From contig NZ_KZ614146.1 of assembly GCF_002886185.1 (NCBI RefSeq), positions 2,887,924-2,951,923 on the forward strand: 64,000 bases of DNA. The letters are read 5' to 3'. Below, one piece after another: positions 26,567-36,084 of the stretch. How positions within the stretch are numbered: position 1 is the first letter of the stretch; every line of letters begins with the position of its first letter. Under the pieces are notes generated by a model that was given only the letters and a program-made list of their open reading frames with translations, did not search any database and was not told where the DNA came from. The DNA comes from Salipaludibacillus neizhouensis. Lineage in GTDB: Bacteria; Bacillota; Bacilli; Bacillales; Salisediminibacteriaceae. Position numbers and translations under genes: made by a program.

Positions 26567-27277
26567 TTAATTGAAATCTAGGTCATAAAAATATCTAATC
26601 TTTTAATCTTACCAAAAAATTTGAAATAAATCTAAATTTTAATGATGAACAAATATATTATTCTTTATATTTTGGTTTTGTTATCACTGAATACAGGTTT
26701 AATTAGTACTTGGTATGTGGATTCGAGCCCTCTGTTCGAAAGCATACAACATTCTCTAAAATCAAGAGTTTCACCTAACCAAATGATCTTAGATATTAAT
26801 GAAAATAAACAAAGATTACAGAATTAACATGAAATTAACTTAAACACTAAAGGAATGTAAAGTCTGGTTAATATGTTATCTGTAAAGTGAATCTTGTACA
26901 TATAAAACGAAAGGAGCGTATTTATGTAGTTTTATGCCATGTAAATTAAGATTTTTTAGTGTATGTATGATTATATTTTCTTGTGCTTTTATTATTAAAG
27001 ATTTATCTGCTCACGTAAGATCCTGCTTGAAATTTACCTGAATGCTAAAGCCTCTTCTTCCTGATGCCTATACTAGGATTACCATTCTTGCATATCTTCA
27101 ATCATTGAAAGCAGGGGTAGTTTTCTGTAACTAGCAATCGTAAAACCTACACTATAAAAACTTAATATTTTGAATTGACTGAATAAATATTGACAGGTTA
27201 CCTTGCAACATTGCTTTACAGTTTGATTACTACGTATATGATAATCCCTAAATCTATTAAAATATGAGGAGGTAACA
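26567..27277. other. 700-bp gap: repeat tail, weak small ORF and yhcR upstream region
   Basis: The gap holds a truncated GC-rich-repeat tail (GGATTCGAGCCCTCTGTTCGA, about 26714-26735) and two TTAACA/TTAACT direct repeats 11 bp apart (26824-26840) that resemble half a Pho box. AAAGGAG is followed by ATG-TAG (26924-26929), a start-stop pair. A 35-codon frame at 26934-27041 (MPCKLRFFSVCMIIF...) has no well-placed RBS. Otherwise AT-rich with no clear gene. Confidence 0.4.
27215..27245 (+). promoter_or_regulatory. Putative yhcR promoter
   Basis: TTACAG (27216-27221), an 18-nt spacer and GATAAT (27240-27245, with upstream TAT) lie 32 bp before the start codon. TTGACA, TTGCAA and TTTACA occur upstream at 12-13 bp intervals and could be a degenerate Pho box, since B. 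subtilis yfkN-type nucleotidases respond to phosphate. This last point is weak. Confidence 0.4.
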
Positions 27278-30200
27278 ATGAGAAATCTATCAAAAAATAA
27301 GTTTTTTACTAGTTTCCTAATTGCTATTATATTGATGGCAAACTTATCCAGTGTGTTTGCTCCTATGGCGAATGCAGCAGAAAATGAGGAACCATTAACA
27401 GTCGCTGAGGTGCTTGAATTAGAAGTTGGAACGGATGTCACTGTAAAAGGGTACATAGTTGATGCATTTAATGGTAACTATGCTCTTAAGTTATCTGATT
27501 CATTGGAAGACACATCTTCTTCTATCAATGTAAAATTAGAATCCGATCAAAGAGATACATTCAATCCACAGCTTAATCTTAATGCTCTAGATAAAGAAGT
27601 TATTATTACTGCTAAGATTGGAAATTACTTTTCAGTTAAAGCTATAACCGGGGTTTCAAACATTGAATTTGTTGATCCCTCCGTGCCGACTGGACCCGAG
27701 GAACCTGAAGAACCTAACGAGTCGATCAGTATTGACGAAGCACGTGATTTAGCTGATGGCCAATTGGCAATGGTGGAAGGAATAGTTCTTGCTAGTCCTT
27801 CCACCATTGGAAATGGTCAATATTCTACCTATATTCAGGATGATACAGGCGGAATTAACCTGTTTTCTTATGAACAAGGAGAATTGCCGTCTCTGGAAAA
27901 GGGAGACAAAGTAAAAGTATCTGGAGAACTAGAAACATATAACGGATTAAAAGAAATTATACCCAGTGCGGTAGAAGTAATTGAACAAGATCAACCTTTA
28001 CCCGAGCCAAAACCTATTACATTAGCAGAAATGACTGATGGTTCGTTCGCAGAACAATATGAGGGACAGTTAGTTAACGTCACTGGATACGTGAATAATA
28101 TTCCTGAAAGTCCAGCTGGTGGCGGCTATAATATTTCCCTAGTTGATGGAGACTTTAACGGGACAACATTACGCATCATGGATGGTTCACTTCCAATTTC
28201 AGAGATCGAAGCAGGAAATTGGTATGATGTGACAGCGATTATGAGTCAATACAATTCCTATCAATTAATTCCAACTGGAGCAAGTGACATTTCGCTTGCC
28301 GATGAGCAACCAGAACCTCCAACTGCTTCTGGTGAATATACTTCAACAGTTATGTATGTAACCGATGGCGATACTATCCGCTTAAACACTCCAGTACTGG
28401 GAGCTGATCGTGTTCGATTTGTAAATATTGATACTCCCGAAACAGGGATGGGTTCAGCAAATGGGGCTCATGGAGATAATCAAAATAAACATGGGGTGTA
28501 TGCTACCGATTACTTAAAGGGGCTATTGCAAGAAGGCGATGAAGTTACCCTGAAAGTCGGTGAAGAACCAACGGACGCATATGGTCGTTTGCTTGCTCAA
28601 GTCATTAATAAAGATGGTATTAACACGAACTTAGAAATGGTAAAAGAAGGTTATGCATCTTCATACTTTATTTGGCCAGTTGGTGATGAAGAAGAATATG
28701 AACAATTCCAATCAGCTACAAGAGAAGCAAAAAATACTGAAAAAGGAATTTGGAATCCAGAAGACCCACTAATTGAACAACCATTTGAATATCGCGCAAT
28801 TTTGGAAGGTGGAGATTTCCACAGATATGTTGGTCACTCCGATACAAAAGAATATGTAGAACCTCTGGAATGGAATCTAGTACCAGTGGATAAGCGCATT
28901 TTCTTCGCTAGTGAAGAAGAAGCCGAAACTCAAGGATATGTTCCGGCAGAAGCTGATGGAACATATCCTGAAGTACCATCCGAAGATCTTTTAGAACTGC
29001 AATTACTAAGCATGAACGATCTTCATGGAAAGATTGATCAAGAATATGAGCTTGATCTTGATGGTGACGGCGTGATGGATGGAACATTTGGAAGAATGGA
29101 CTATGTGTCATCATTTATAAAAAACAGGAAGCTGGAAAATGAAAATACTCTTGTCGTTCATGCTGGCGATATGATTGGTGGAAGCTCCCCAGTATCAGGA
29201 CTTTATCAAGATGAACCGACGGTAGAAATTATGGAAGAAATCGGTTTTGACATTGGTACAGTAGGCAATCATGAATTTGACGAAGGTACAGACGAACTAA
29301 TTCGCATGGTAAATGGCGGTGATCATCCCGAAGGATTAGGAACAGAAGGTTATGATGGGATGAACTTTGATAACCTTTGTGCAAACTGTGTCTATAAAGA
29401 TTCAGGCGAAACCATTTTAGATCCCTACACAGTAAAAGAAGTAGATGGCGAAAAAATTGGATTTATCGGAGTTAATACGCAGGCATCAGCCAATATGGTA
29501 ATGCCAGCTGGAATTGAAGATATTGAATTTACCGATGAGGCTGCAGCTGTCAATGAGGCAGTTGTTGAGTTGCAAGCTGACGGTGTAGAGGCCATAGTCG
29601 TATTAGCACATATGCCAGCCGATCAAAATGGTGATTCTGCTACCGGAGATTCTGCAAATCTAGCAAATGAAGTTGATGATGCAGTTGATATTATCTATGC
29701 GGCTCACAATCACCAAGTTGTTGATGCAGTAGTTGATAATAAACTTATTGTACAAGCATCAGAGTACGGAAAAGCTTTTGCTGACGTTGATATCGAGATT
29801 GATCGCGAAACAGGTGATATTGTTAGTAAAGATGCAGAAATTGTATTTGTAGATCAAAGTATCATCGATCCAGATCCTGAAGTAACAGCTATATTAGAAA
29901 AGTACGAGGATCTCATTTCAGATAAAATGAATGAAGTGCTGGGTTATAACGCCAATACGATGACAGGCAGTTATACGGGTGATGGTGACCACGGTTTAGG
30001 AAACTTAATTGCAGATGCCATGTTATATTCGATGGACAGCGACTTTGCAATGATGAATGGCGGAGGAATTAGAGACGAGTTACTAGCAGGTGAAGTGACA
30101 TGGGGCGATTTATACAACATCATGCCTTTTGGAAATACTTTAATGGAGTTTGAAGTAACAGGCGCCGATTTATATGTCATTCTAAATGAACAACTATCAG

Positions 30201-31234
30201 CTCAATACGGGCCAGATTATAGTATTAGCGGAATGAAATATACTTGGGATTCTGCAACAAACGAAGTGATCGATATCATGTTTATGGATGGTTCGCTGAT
30301 TGATGAAAATACAACATATACATTAACAGTCAATAATTATATGGGTACGTCGGAAGGTCCAATAAAAGATCTTGGTCAGAATGAAATAATGGGACCAGTA
30401 GACTTAGATTCTTTTGTTGATTATGTGAAAAGTCTGGAAACTACAGAAGCAAATCCAATTGATTATACTTCAGAAGGACGTATTGTCGAGGTAGAAGACG
30501 GCTCAGGTGGGAATGATTCTCTAGGTGAAGTAACCATTGAAGAAGCACGTGTAGCAAGTGCCGGTACGGAAGTTACCGTCGAAGGTGTTGTTACGACCAC
30601 TCCAGGCGCATGGGGTAGTAACGGTTTTTATATGCAAGATGAGACAGGCGGCACATATGTTTTTGGTGATGACAGTGTATCTGTCGGGGATACGGTGAAG
30701 CTTACAGCAAAAACGGCAAGTTATAATGGTGAATTTCAATTAACAAGTGTCTCAGATTTGGAGATTACAGGTAGTGCAGCTGTTCCAGAAGCACTCGAAG
30801 TATCCCCAATTGGAATTAATGATACGAATCAAGGACAATTAGTATCATTAAAAGGAGTGACAATTTCTGAATTGGAAGAAGTAAATAGTTACGGCACATT
30901 TGAATTTATAGCATCGAAAGACGACGAGAGTGTGATCATACGAGTCGACAACAGAACAGGTCTAGTATTCTCTGACTTTGTATTTTCAGATGGAGACAGT
31001 GTTGATATTATCGGTATTGCTAGTGAGTTCAACGGTGTCTATCAACTAAAACCAACAACAACGGAAGATATTATCGAACATGTAGAAGATACAGAACCAA
31101 CCAAACCAGGAAAGCCTGGTAATAAACCAGATAAACCCGGTAAGCCTGATAAACCTGGTAAACCTGATAAAAAAGGAAAACCGGATTTCGTAAAAGAAAA
31201 GCAAAAAGCAAAAAAGAAGAATAAAAATAAATAG
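27278..31234 (+). CDS. yhcR: Secreted multidomain nuclease/5'-nucleotidase (YhcR-like)
   Basis: 1318 residues. A signal peptide (1-34, ending PMANA) precedes three OB-fold nucleic-acid-binding domains (about 40-130, 150-235 and 245-340). A staphylococcal-nuclease domain (about 350-495) has VTDGDTIRL, RVRFVNIDTPE and AYGRLLAQV. A calcineurin-like phosphoesterase (about 575-850) has MNDLHGKI, HAGDMIGG and GNHEFDEG. A 5'-nucleotidase C domain (about 885-1060) has MNGGGIRDEL. Two more OB folds (about 1085-1265) and a Pro-Gly-Lys tail follow. The order matches the YhcR nuclease of B. subtilis, which degrades external DNA and RNA. Unlike YhcR, no LPxTG-type sorting signal is present; the protein ends in a Lys-rich segment. 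Confidence 0.9.
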   Translation: MRNLSKNKFFTSFLIAIILMANLSSVFAPMANAAENEEPLTVAEVLELEVGTDVTVKGYIVDAFNGNYALKLSDSLEDTSSSINVKLESDQRDTFNPQLNLNALDKEVIITAKIGNYFSVKAITGVSNIEFVDPSVPTGPEEPEEPNESISIDEARDLADGQLAMVEGIVLASPSTIGNGQYSTYIQDDTGGINLFSYEQGELPSLEKGDKVKVSGELETYNGLKEIIPSAVEVIEQDQPLPEPKPITLAEMTDGSFAEQYEGQLVNVTGYVNNIPESPAGGGYNISLVDGDFNGTTLRIMDGSLPISEIEAGNWYDVTAIMSQYNSYQLIPTGASDISLADEQPEPPTASGEYTSTVMYVTDGDTIRLNTPVLGADRVRFVNIDTPETGMGSANGAHGDNQNKHGVYATDYLKGLLQEGDEVTLKVGEEPTDAYGRLLAQVINKDGINTNLEMVKEGYASSYFIWPVGDEEEYEQFQSATREAKNTEKGIWNPEDPLIEQPFEYRAILEGGDFHRYVGHSDTKEYVEPLEWNLVPVDKRIFFASEEEAETQGYVPAEADGTYPEVPSEDLLELQLLSMNDLHGKIDQEYELDLDGDGVMDGTFGRMDYVSSFIKNRKLENENTLVVHAGDMIGGSSPVSGLYQDEPTVEIMEEIGFDIGTVGNHEFDEGTDELIRMVNGGDHPEGLGTEGYDGMNFDNLCANCVYKDSGETILDPYTVKEVDGEKIGFIGVNTQASANMVMPAGIEDIEFTDEAAAVNEAVVELQADGVEAIVVLAHMPADQNGDSATGDSANLANEVDDAVDIIYAAHNHQVVDAVVDNKLIVQASEYGKAFADVDIEIDRETGDIVSKDAEIVFVDQSIIDPDPEVTAILEKYEDLISDKMNEVLGYNANTMTGSYTGDGDHGLGNLIADAMLYSMDSDFAMMNGGGIRDELLAGEVTWGDLYNIMPFGNTLMEFEVTGADLYVILNEQLSAQYGPDYSISGMKYTWDSATNEVIDIMFMDGSLIDENTTYTLTVNNYMGTSEGPIKDLGQNEIMGPVDLDSFVDYVKSLETTEANPIDYTSEGRIVEVEDGSGGNDSLGEVTIEEARVASAGTEVTVEGVVTTTPGAWGSNGFYMQDETGGTYVFGDDSVSVGDTVKLTAKTASYNGEFQLTSVSDLEITGSAAVPEALEVSPIGINDTNQGQLVSLKGVTISELEEVNSYGTFEFIASKDDESVIIRVDNRTGLVFSDFVFSDGDSVDIIGIASEFNGVYQLKPTTTEDIIEHVEDTEPTKPGKPGNKPDKPGKPDKPGKPDKKGKPDFVKEKQKAKKKNKNK

Positions 31235-31247
31235 AGACGAAATTGTT

Positions 31248-31280
31248 GAGTTTACGAGATTTTCTCGTAAACTCTTTTTT
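31248..31280 (+). terminator. yhcR terminator
   Basis: A perfect 12-bp stem, GAGTTTACGAGA (31248-31259)/TCTCGTAAACTC (31263-31274), followed by TTTTTT. Confidence 0.92.
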
Positions 31281-31324
31281 AAAATCAGGTAGACCTGCAC
31301 AGCACTGTCCAAGATAACTTAAAC

Positions 31325-31385
31325 GAATAAAAAGGATGTCACAAGGCATTATCGCCAGATGACACCCCCTTATTCGTGGATTCCT
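31325..31385 (-). terminator. yfmL terminator
   Basis: GAATAA...TGTCA (31325-31341) pairs imperfectly with TGACA...TTATTC (31370-31385), and a T5 run occurs on the minus strand, immediately after the yfmL stop codon. Confidence 0.6.
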
Positions 31386-31386
31386 T

Positions 31387-32514
31387 TTAAACCAACTCAC
31401 CTTGTGATATTGTCTTTTCTTCCATTTTCAATCCTAGCTTATCACCAATTTGCTGAAGTCTTTCTTGCTCCCCTTTTGTCACAATCGACACGACTGTGCC
31501 TGACTTGCCAGCTCGTCCAGTTCGTCCAGACCGATGGACATACTGATGAATATCATTCGCCAAATCAAGCTGGATAACATGTGTTATGTCATCGATATCC
31601 AGTCCACGCGAGGCAACATCAGTTGCCATGAGAAGAGGTATTTCTTGACTGCGGAACGCTTTAATGGCCTTTTCCCGTTCTTGTTTCGTCGTTTCCCCAT
31701 GAAGGATCCCGACATTCGCCCCACGGAATTCAAGGCGACCGGCAAATGTTTCAAGTTCATGGACATCATTGGAAAAAGCCAATCCATATAACCCTTCTAA
31801 ATGGACTAATTTTCTTAATAGTTTTGATTTTTCTCTTCTTTCACTAACGATGTAATAATGATTCACTCTTTCTAGATGATCTTTGTCCATATTGATTCTA
31901 ATGACTCGAGGAGAGAGAATTCGATCCTTAGCCATGTCTTCTATTTTTTTAGGTATAGTAGCCGAACATATAATTCGCTGACAATCTTTCATGACACCCT
32001 TTAATAGACCATCTGTTTCGTTAATATGCTCTTTTGCAAAAAGCTGATCTGCCTCATCAAAAATAAGCGTGTGCACTTCATGTAGTTTCACTTTTTTTGC
32101 TTTTAGAAGTTCAATGATCCTACCAGGTGTAGCTACTAAAATATGTGGTTTTTGCTTTAATTTTTCTAACTGTCGTTTTACATTCGCTCCACCAATCAAA
32201 GCCGCAGATAGAATATTACTTCCTTCCGACCAAATATTTACTTGGTCCACAATTTGCATCACTAATTCTCTGGAAGAAGCAATAATAACCACCTGAGCTT
32301 GTTTTAGTTCAGGATCTACCTTTGTTAAACTCGGTAAGAGGTAAGCCAATGTTTTGCCGGAACCTGTAGGGGCTTCTGCAATAATATTCTTTCCTTCTTT
32401 GGCAGGTTCGATCATTTCTGCCTGAATTTTAGTAAAATCTGTAAAGCCTGATTTCTCCCACGCCTCTTGTAAATAGGGTGGGAAAGTCTGTATGATAGAA
32501 TTTGGATTGTTCAT
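31387..32514 (-). CDS. yfmL: DEAD-box RNA helicase YfmL
   Basis: A 375-residue minimal DEAD-box helicase with no C-terminal extension, which matches YfmL (about 376 residues) rather than CshA, CshB or DeaD. Motif I is APTGSGKT, II DEAD, III SAT, VI HRSGRTGRAG; ASSRELVMQI matches the YfmL variant of motif Ia. YfmL acts in 50S ribosome assembly in B. subtilis. The divergent neighbour is YfmM, the same pairing as in B. subtilis. Start ATG after AAGGAG. Confidence 0.88.
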   Translation of the reverse strand: MNNPNSIIQTFPPYLQEAWEKSGFTDFTKIQAEMIEPAKEGKNIIAEAPTGSGKTLAYLLPSLTKVDPELKQAQVVIIASSRELVMQIVDQVNIWSEGSNILSAALIGGANVKRQLEKLKQKPHILVATPGRIIELLKAKKVKLHEVHTLIFDEADQLFAKEHINETDGLLKGVMKDCQRIICSATIPKKIEDMAKDRILSPRVIRINMDKDHLERVNHYYIVSERREKSKLLRKLVHLEGLYGLAFSNDVHELETFAGRLEFRGANVGILHGETTKQEREKAIKAFRSQEIPLLMATDVASRGLDIDDITHVIQLDLANDIHQYVHRSGRTGRAGKSGTVVSIVTKGEQERLQQIGDKLGLKMEEKTISQGELV

Positions 32515-32583
32515 TAATATCTCCTTTTTACTTATCTTTGAATTTGGCTCTGCTAGCGAGTGGTTTTATGATTTCGTTTTTGC

Positions 32584-32624
32584 TAAGAAAAATGGCATAG
32601 CCGTCTTCTTTATAAATTCTTATC
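32584..32624 (+). repeat. Internally deleted nested-hairpin element
   Basis: The left end TAAGAAAAATGGCATAGCCGTC joins directly to the right end TTTATAAATTCTTATC. The whole outer stem and core are missing, but both termini are intact, which helps define the element ends. It lies between yfmL and yfmM. Confidence 0.7.
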
Positions 32625-32762
32625 TTTTATAAAATAGATGAACTATCTAGTCCGAATTAAACGATGTCAGTCACTCGAATCGCTATCAAAATTAGTTTAT
32701 AGCTTGAGTTTAACTCACTTTGTACCAAGAAACCAAATTTTTTATAGAGGTGTTAGCTAACT

Positions 32763-34319
32763 ATGAGTATTTTAACCGTAAATAACCTAAGCCACGGCTT
32801 TGGTGACCGTGCAATTTTTAACGATGTTTCCTTCCGTCTGCTAAAAGGCGAGCATATTGGATTAATTGGTGCAAATGGCGAAGGAAAGTCTACGTTCATG
32901 AATATTATTACCCGACAGCTGGATCCTGATGAAGGAAAAGTGCAATGGGCTAAAAATGTTAGAATCGGTTTTCTGGATCAACATACTGTGCTGGAAAAAG
33001 GGTTAACAATGCGTGATGTGTTGAAAAGTGCTTTTCAGTACTTATACGACATGGAAGCTGAAATGAATGGTATGTATGAAAAGATGGGTGAAGTAACTCC
33101 TGAAGAGATGGATACTCTTCTTGAAGATGTAGGAATTCTGCAGGATGTTCTTACAAACAATGATTTTTATGTGATCGATGCAAAAGTCGAAGAAATCGCT
33201 CGTGGTCTCGGTTTAGATGAAGTCGGACTTGAAAAAGATGTGAACGATTTAAGTGGAGGTCAACGCACGAAAATATTGTTGGCAAAATTGTTATTGGAAA
33301 AACCTGATATTTTGTTACTGGATGAGCCCACTAACTTCTTGGACGAGCAACATATCGAATGGCTGAAACGTTATTTAAATGACTATGAAAATGCATTTAT
33401 TCTCATTTCACACGATATTCCGTTTCTAAATTCCGTTATCAACCTTGTTTACCACATGGATAACCAAAAACTTGATCGTTATGCGGGAGATTACGACCAC
33501 TTCCAGCATGTCTATGGTGTGAAAAAACAACAGCTTGAGTCAGCATTTAAAAAGCAGCAAAAAGAAGTCGCCGATTTAAAAGACTTTGTTGCCCGTAATA
33601 AGGCCAGAGTATCAACACGGAACATGGCAATGTCCCGTCAAAAGAAGCTCGACAAAATGGATATGATTGAATTGGATCAAGAAAAACCGAAGCCGGAATT
33701 TAACTTCAAATTAGCTCGTACGTCTAGCAAGCTGATATTTGAAGCCAATGATCTCGTTATAGGATATGATGAGCCGTTATCAAAGCCTTTGAATCTTCGT
33801 ATGGAAAAAGGCCAAAAGCTGGCGCTCGTCGGTGCAAATGGAATTGGAAAAACAACGTTGCTTAAGAGTTTACTAGGTGAAATTCAACCTTTGGAAGGCT
33901 CCGTAAAACGAGGAGAAAACCAGTTTCTCGGCTATTTCGAACAAGAGGTGAAAGGTAAAAATACGAACTCTTGTATCGAAGAGATCTGGGAAGAATTCCC
34001 TCACTTTTCTCAATATGAAGCACGTGCAGCTCTTGCTAAATGCGGATTAATGCAAAAACATATTGAAAGTAAAGTATCCGTACTAAGTGGTGGAGAAAAA
34101 GCTAAAGTTCGTATGTGTAAACTTATAAATAATGAAACAAATGTCTTGGTTCTGGATGAACCTACAAACCACCTGGATGTCGATGCAAAAGCTGAATTAA
34201 AACGCGCATTACAGGAATACAAAGGCAGTATTCTTCTAATCAGTCACGAACCCGAGTTTTATCAGGATGTAGTGACAGACGTATGGAACGGTGAATCTTG
34301 GACAACAAAAGTATTCTAG
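32763..34319 (+). CDS. yfmM: ABC-F ATPase YfmM
   Basis: A 518-residue soluble ABC-F protein with two nucleotide-binding domains. Walker A is GANGEGKST (about 37-45) and GANGIGKTT (about 356-364); the signatures are LSGGQRTK and LSGGEKAK; the Walker B motifs are LLLDEPTNFLD and LVLDEPTNHLD. The linker KQQKEVADLKDFVARNKAR matches YfmM, as do the length and the opening MSILTVNNLSHGFGDRAIF. It is presumed to act at the ribosomal E site like other ABC-F ATPases. Start ATG 10 nt after AGAGGTG. Its terminator has been split by a nested-hairpin insertion. Confidence 0.88.
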   Translation: MSILTVNNLSHGFGDRAIFNDVSFRLLKGEHIGLIGANGEGKSTFMNIITRQLDPDEGKVQWAKNVRIGFLDQHTVLEKGLTMRDVLKSAFQYLYDMEAEMNGMYEKMGEVTPEEMDTLLEDVGILQDVLTNNDFYVIDAKVEEIARGLGLDEVGLEKDVNDLSGGQRTKILLAKLLLEKPDILLLDEPTNFLDEQHIEWLKRYLNDYENAFILISHDIPFLNSVINLVYHMDNQKLDRYAGDYDHFQHVYGVKKQQLESAFKKQQKEVADLKDFVARNKARVSTRNMAMSRQKKLDKMDMIELDQEKPKPEFNFKLARTSSKLIFEANDLVIGYDEPLSKPLNLRMEKGQKLALVGANGIGKTTLLKSLLGEIQPLEGSVKRGENQFLGYFEQEVKGKNTNSCIEEIWEEFPHFSQYEARAALAKCGLMQKHIESKVSVLSGGEKAKVRMCKLINNETNVLVLDEPTNHLDVDAKAELKRALQEYKGSILLISHEPEFYQDVVTDVWNGESWTTKVF

Positions 34320-34377
34320 GAAGAACGCAGAGCGGTAGCTTGACTTAGAGTGATAATAATAAATAACAAAGCCAATT

Positions 34378-34592
34378 AAAAAGATGTCTAAGAAAAACGG
34401 CATAGCCGTCTTTTATTAAATACAGCGTGATCTTTAGCCACCGCCCCGAGTAGCACCTACGTACTGCGTGTAGGTGCTACTCGAAAGGAGGGTGGGTTTC
34501 CCTTGATACTTGTGGCGTAAAGATAGCTGTCAATTTTATAAATTTTTATCTCTTCAAAAGTCCTTTATGACCTTTTGAGACATCTTTTTTTA
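34378..34592. terminator. Terminator split by element copy C
   Basis: AAAAAGATGTC (34378-34388) is complementary to GACATCTTTTT (34579-34589). The inner arms TCAAAAG (34554-34560) and CTTTTGA (34572-34578) complete one hairpin once the element between 34389 and 34551 is removed. The inferred ancestral structure is a bidirectional terminator between yfmM and the flavin reductase gene. The short inner hairpin remains intact. Confidence 0.65.
34389..34551 (+). repeat. Nested-hairpin element, copy C
   Basis: Full copy in plus orientation: hairpin 1 AAAAACGGC-ATA-GCCGTCTTTT, outer stem ATCTTTAGCCAC/GTGGCGTAAAGAT, inner hairpin CGAGTAGCACCTAC/GTAGGTGCTACTCG, segment TCCCTTGATACTTG, and right end TTTTATAAATTTTTATC. 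It sits inside one arm of a terminator. Confidence 0.85.
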
Positions 34593-35198
34593 CTCTGGTC
34601 GTTCCAGTTCAAATATTTTCCCTAGTTTTGCATATTGTTTTCCCCCGAGTCTTGCAACCGGCTTTAATTTCTTCGTATCCACTACCCCATCTTTTATCAA
34701 GTCATCATCTACATGGTACTTGACTATTTTCCCAATGATGACATCAGTAGCAGATTCGCCTTCCTCAAACACGAGGTGTTTTTCCAATTTACACTCAAAA
34801 CGTACTTTCGTCTCTTTGATTGACGGTACACCAACGACATCGCTCACGGTGGGAGAAAGTTTTATCTTATCTACTTCACTTTCATCTGGTGGTAAATTCA
34901 TGGCTGACTGATTCACCGCTTCGATAATATCTTCATCTGTCACATGAACGACAAACTCTCCAACTTGAAGGATATTGCGCGCTGTATCCTTTTGCTGTCC
35001 TTTTTTTCTGCCGATCGATACAGATAACAAAGGTGGTTCAGCAGATATCACATTAAAATAGCTAAACGGAGCCGCATTTAAAACTCCCGCTTCTGATATT
35101 GTTGTAATAAACGCAATCGGCCTAGGCGCGACACCAGATGTGAGTAACTGGTAATTTTGTTTTTTTGATAATTCTGTTGGAATAAATCCCTTCATCAT
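34590..35198 (-). CDS. Flavin reductase-like FMN-binding protein (YwrF-like)
   Basis: A 202-residue split-barrel flavoprotein. VAPRPIAFITTISEAGVLNAAPFSYFN (about 23-49) is the FMN-binding signature of the flavin reductase-like domain, and ARLGGKQYAKLG near the end is also conserved. Members reduce flavins or carry FMN in two-component systems. It is the second gene of a two-gene unit, starting 5 bp after the hydrolase stop. Co-transcription with an MhqD-like hydrolase suggests quinone or electrophile detoxification, by inference. Confidence 0.8.
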   Translation of the reverse strand: MMKGFIPTELSKKQNYQLLTSGVAPRPIAFITTISEAGVLNAAPFSYFNVISAEPPLLSVSIGRKKGQQKDTARNILQVGEFVVHVTDEDIIEAVNQSAMNLPPDESEVDKIKLSPTVSDVVGVPSIKETKVRFECKLEKHLVFEEGESATDVIIGKIVKYHVDDDLIKDGVVDTKKLKPVARLGGKQYAKLGKIFELERPE

Positions 35199-35203
35199 TA
35201 TCT

Positions 35204-35818
35204 TTACTCTCCCTTCACGTGACTATCGTACCAACCTTTTGCCTGATCAATTTCATCACGAGTAAGCTGATGGCCTTGATGCGCCCAAAATAGCTCAACT
35301 GCTGCTCCTGCACTTTCTAAATGCTTACTTAATTCTTCTGTTTCTTGCGGTGGACAAATAGGGTCATTCGAACCTGCCCCAATAAAAACTGGAATGCCTT
35401 TCATGTTTGGCAAATCAAGTCCTCTTCTCGGCACCATCGGATGCAAAAGAACGCCCCCTTTAAAAGGATTATCATAATGGTATAAAAGACTTGCAGCTAT
35501 ATTTGCCCCATTAGAATAACCAACCGCTATGAGATTCTCACGATCAAAACTATAGTCAGTCGCCGCTTGATCAATAAATTCATTCAATTCGCCTGTGCGG
35601 AAAATTAAATCTTCTTCATCGAATACTCCTTCCGCCAACCTGCGGAAAAACCTGTTCATTCCATTCTCATCAACATTTCCTCTCACTCCCAGAACCGACG
35701 CATCAGGGTCAATCATTTCTGCAATTGGTAATAAATCCTCTTCATTACCTCCCGTACCGTGAAGTAATAATAATGTTTTTTCATAACCTTCTTTACCCTT
35801 TTTAAAAATATGTTTCAT
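35204..35818 (-). CDS. Alpha/beta hydrolase, phospholipase/carboxylesterase (MhqD-like)
   Basis: A 204-residue alpha/beta hydrolase. LLLLHGTGGNEEDLLP (about 16-31) gives the oxyanion region, VGYSNGANIAASLL (about 98-111) the nucleophile Ser, GSNDPICPP the acid Asp and AHQGHQLT the catalytic His. It resembles MhqD, induced by hydroquinone and azo compounds in B. subtilis, and related small carboxylesterases. First gene of a pair with a flavin reductase. The start ATG follows GGAGA. No MhqR-type regulator is seen here. Confidence 0.8.
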   Translation of the reverse strand: MKHIFKKGKEGYEKTLLLLHGTGGNEEDLLPIAEMIDPDASVLGVRGNVDENGMNRFFRRLAEGVFDEEDLIFRTGELNEFIDQAATDYSFDRENLIAVGYSNGANIAASLLYHYDNPFKGGVLLHPMVPRRGLDLPNMKGIPVFIGAGSNDPICPPQETEELSKHLESAGAAVELFWAHQGHQLTRDEIDQAKGWYDSHVKGE

Positions 35819-36080
35819 GGTTTAACGTCTCCTTTTTTTAAAATTGGCTAGGTTTATTAATGCTGAATGAGAAGTAAGTGAAGTGAAGCTCCTCCGAAAC
35901 TACCGCACACAATTAAAACATAGCCTTTCCTTAATAATTATCTCAGTCTCATCTAAGTCTTAAACAAGCACTATCAAAAAGTAAGTATGTTTAGTATATC
36001 CCCTTTTTCAGATAGATTCAAAACATAAGATTTTATTAAAACAGCAAAGAAACAAATTCAGTACACTATTAACAGCTAAT
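35819..36080. other. AT-rich intergenic stretch
   Basis: Upstream region of the hydrolase operon and flank of the tandem array. No gene, RNA or clear signal was recognised. Confidence 0.3.
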
Positions 36081-36084
36081 TTAT

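Noticed and set aside
26642-26827. 61-codon frame starting MMNKYIILYILVLL
   Set aside because: No ribosome binding site before the ATG, and it runs through a truncated repeat tail.
26824-26840. TTAACA/TTAACT 11-bp repeat as a Pho box for yhcR
   Set aside because: Only two repeats and about 440 bp from the start codon; too weak to call.
31046-31400. Hydrophobic frames on the minus strand (88 and 109 codons)
   Set aside because: They are the complement of the Lys-Pro-Gly repeat tail of the YhcR-like gene and its terminator.
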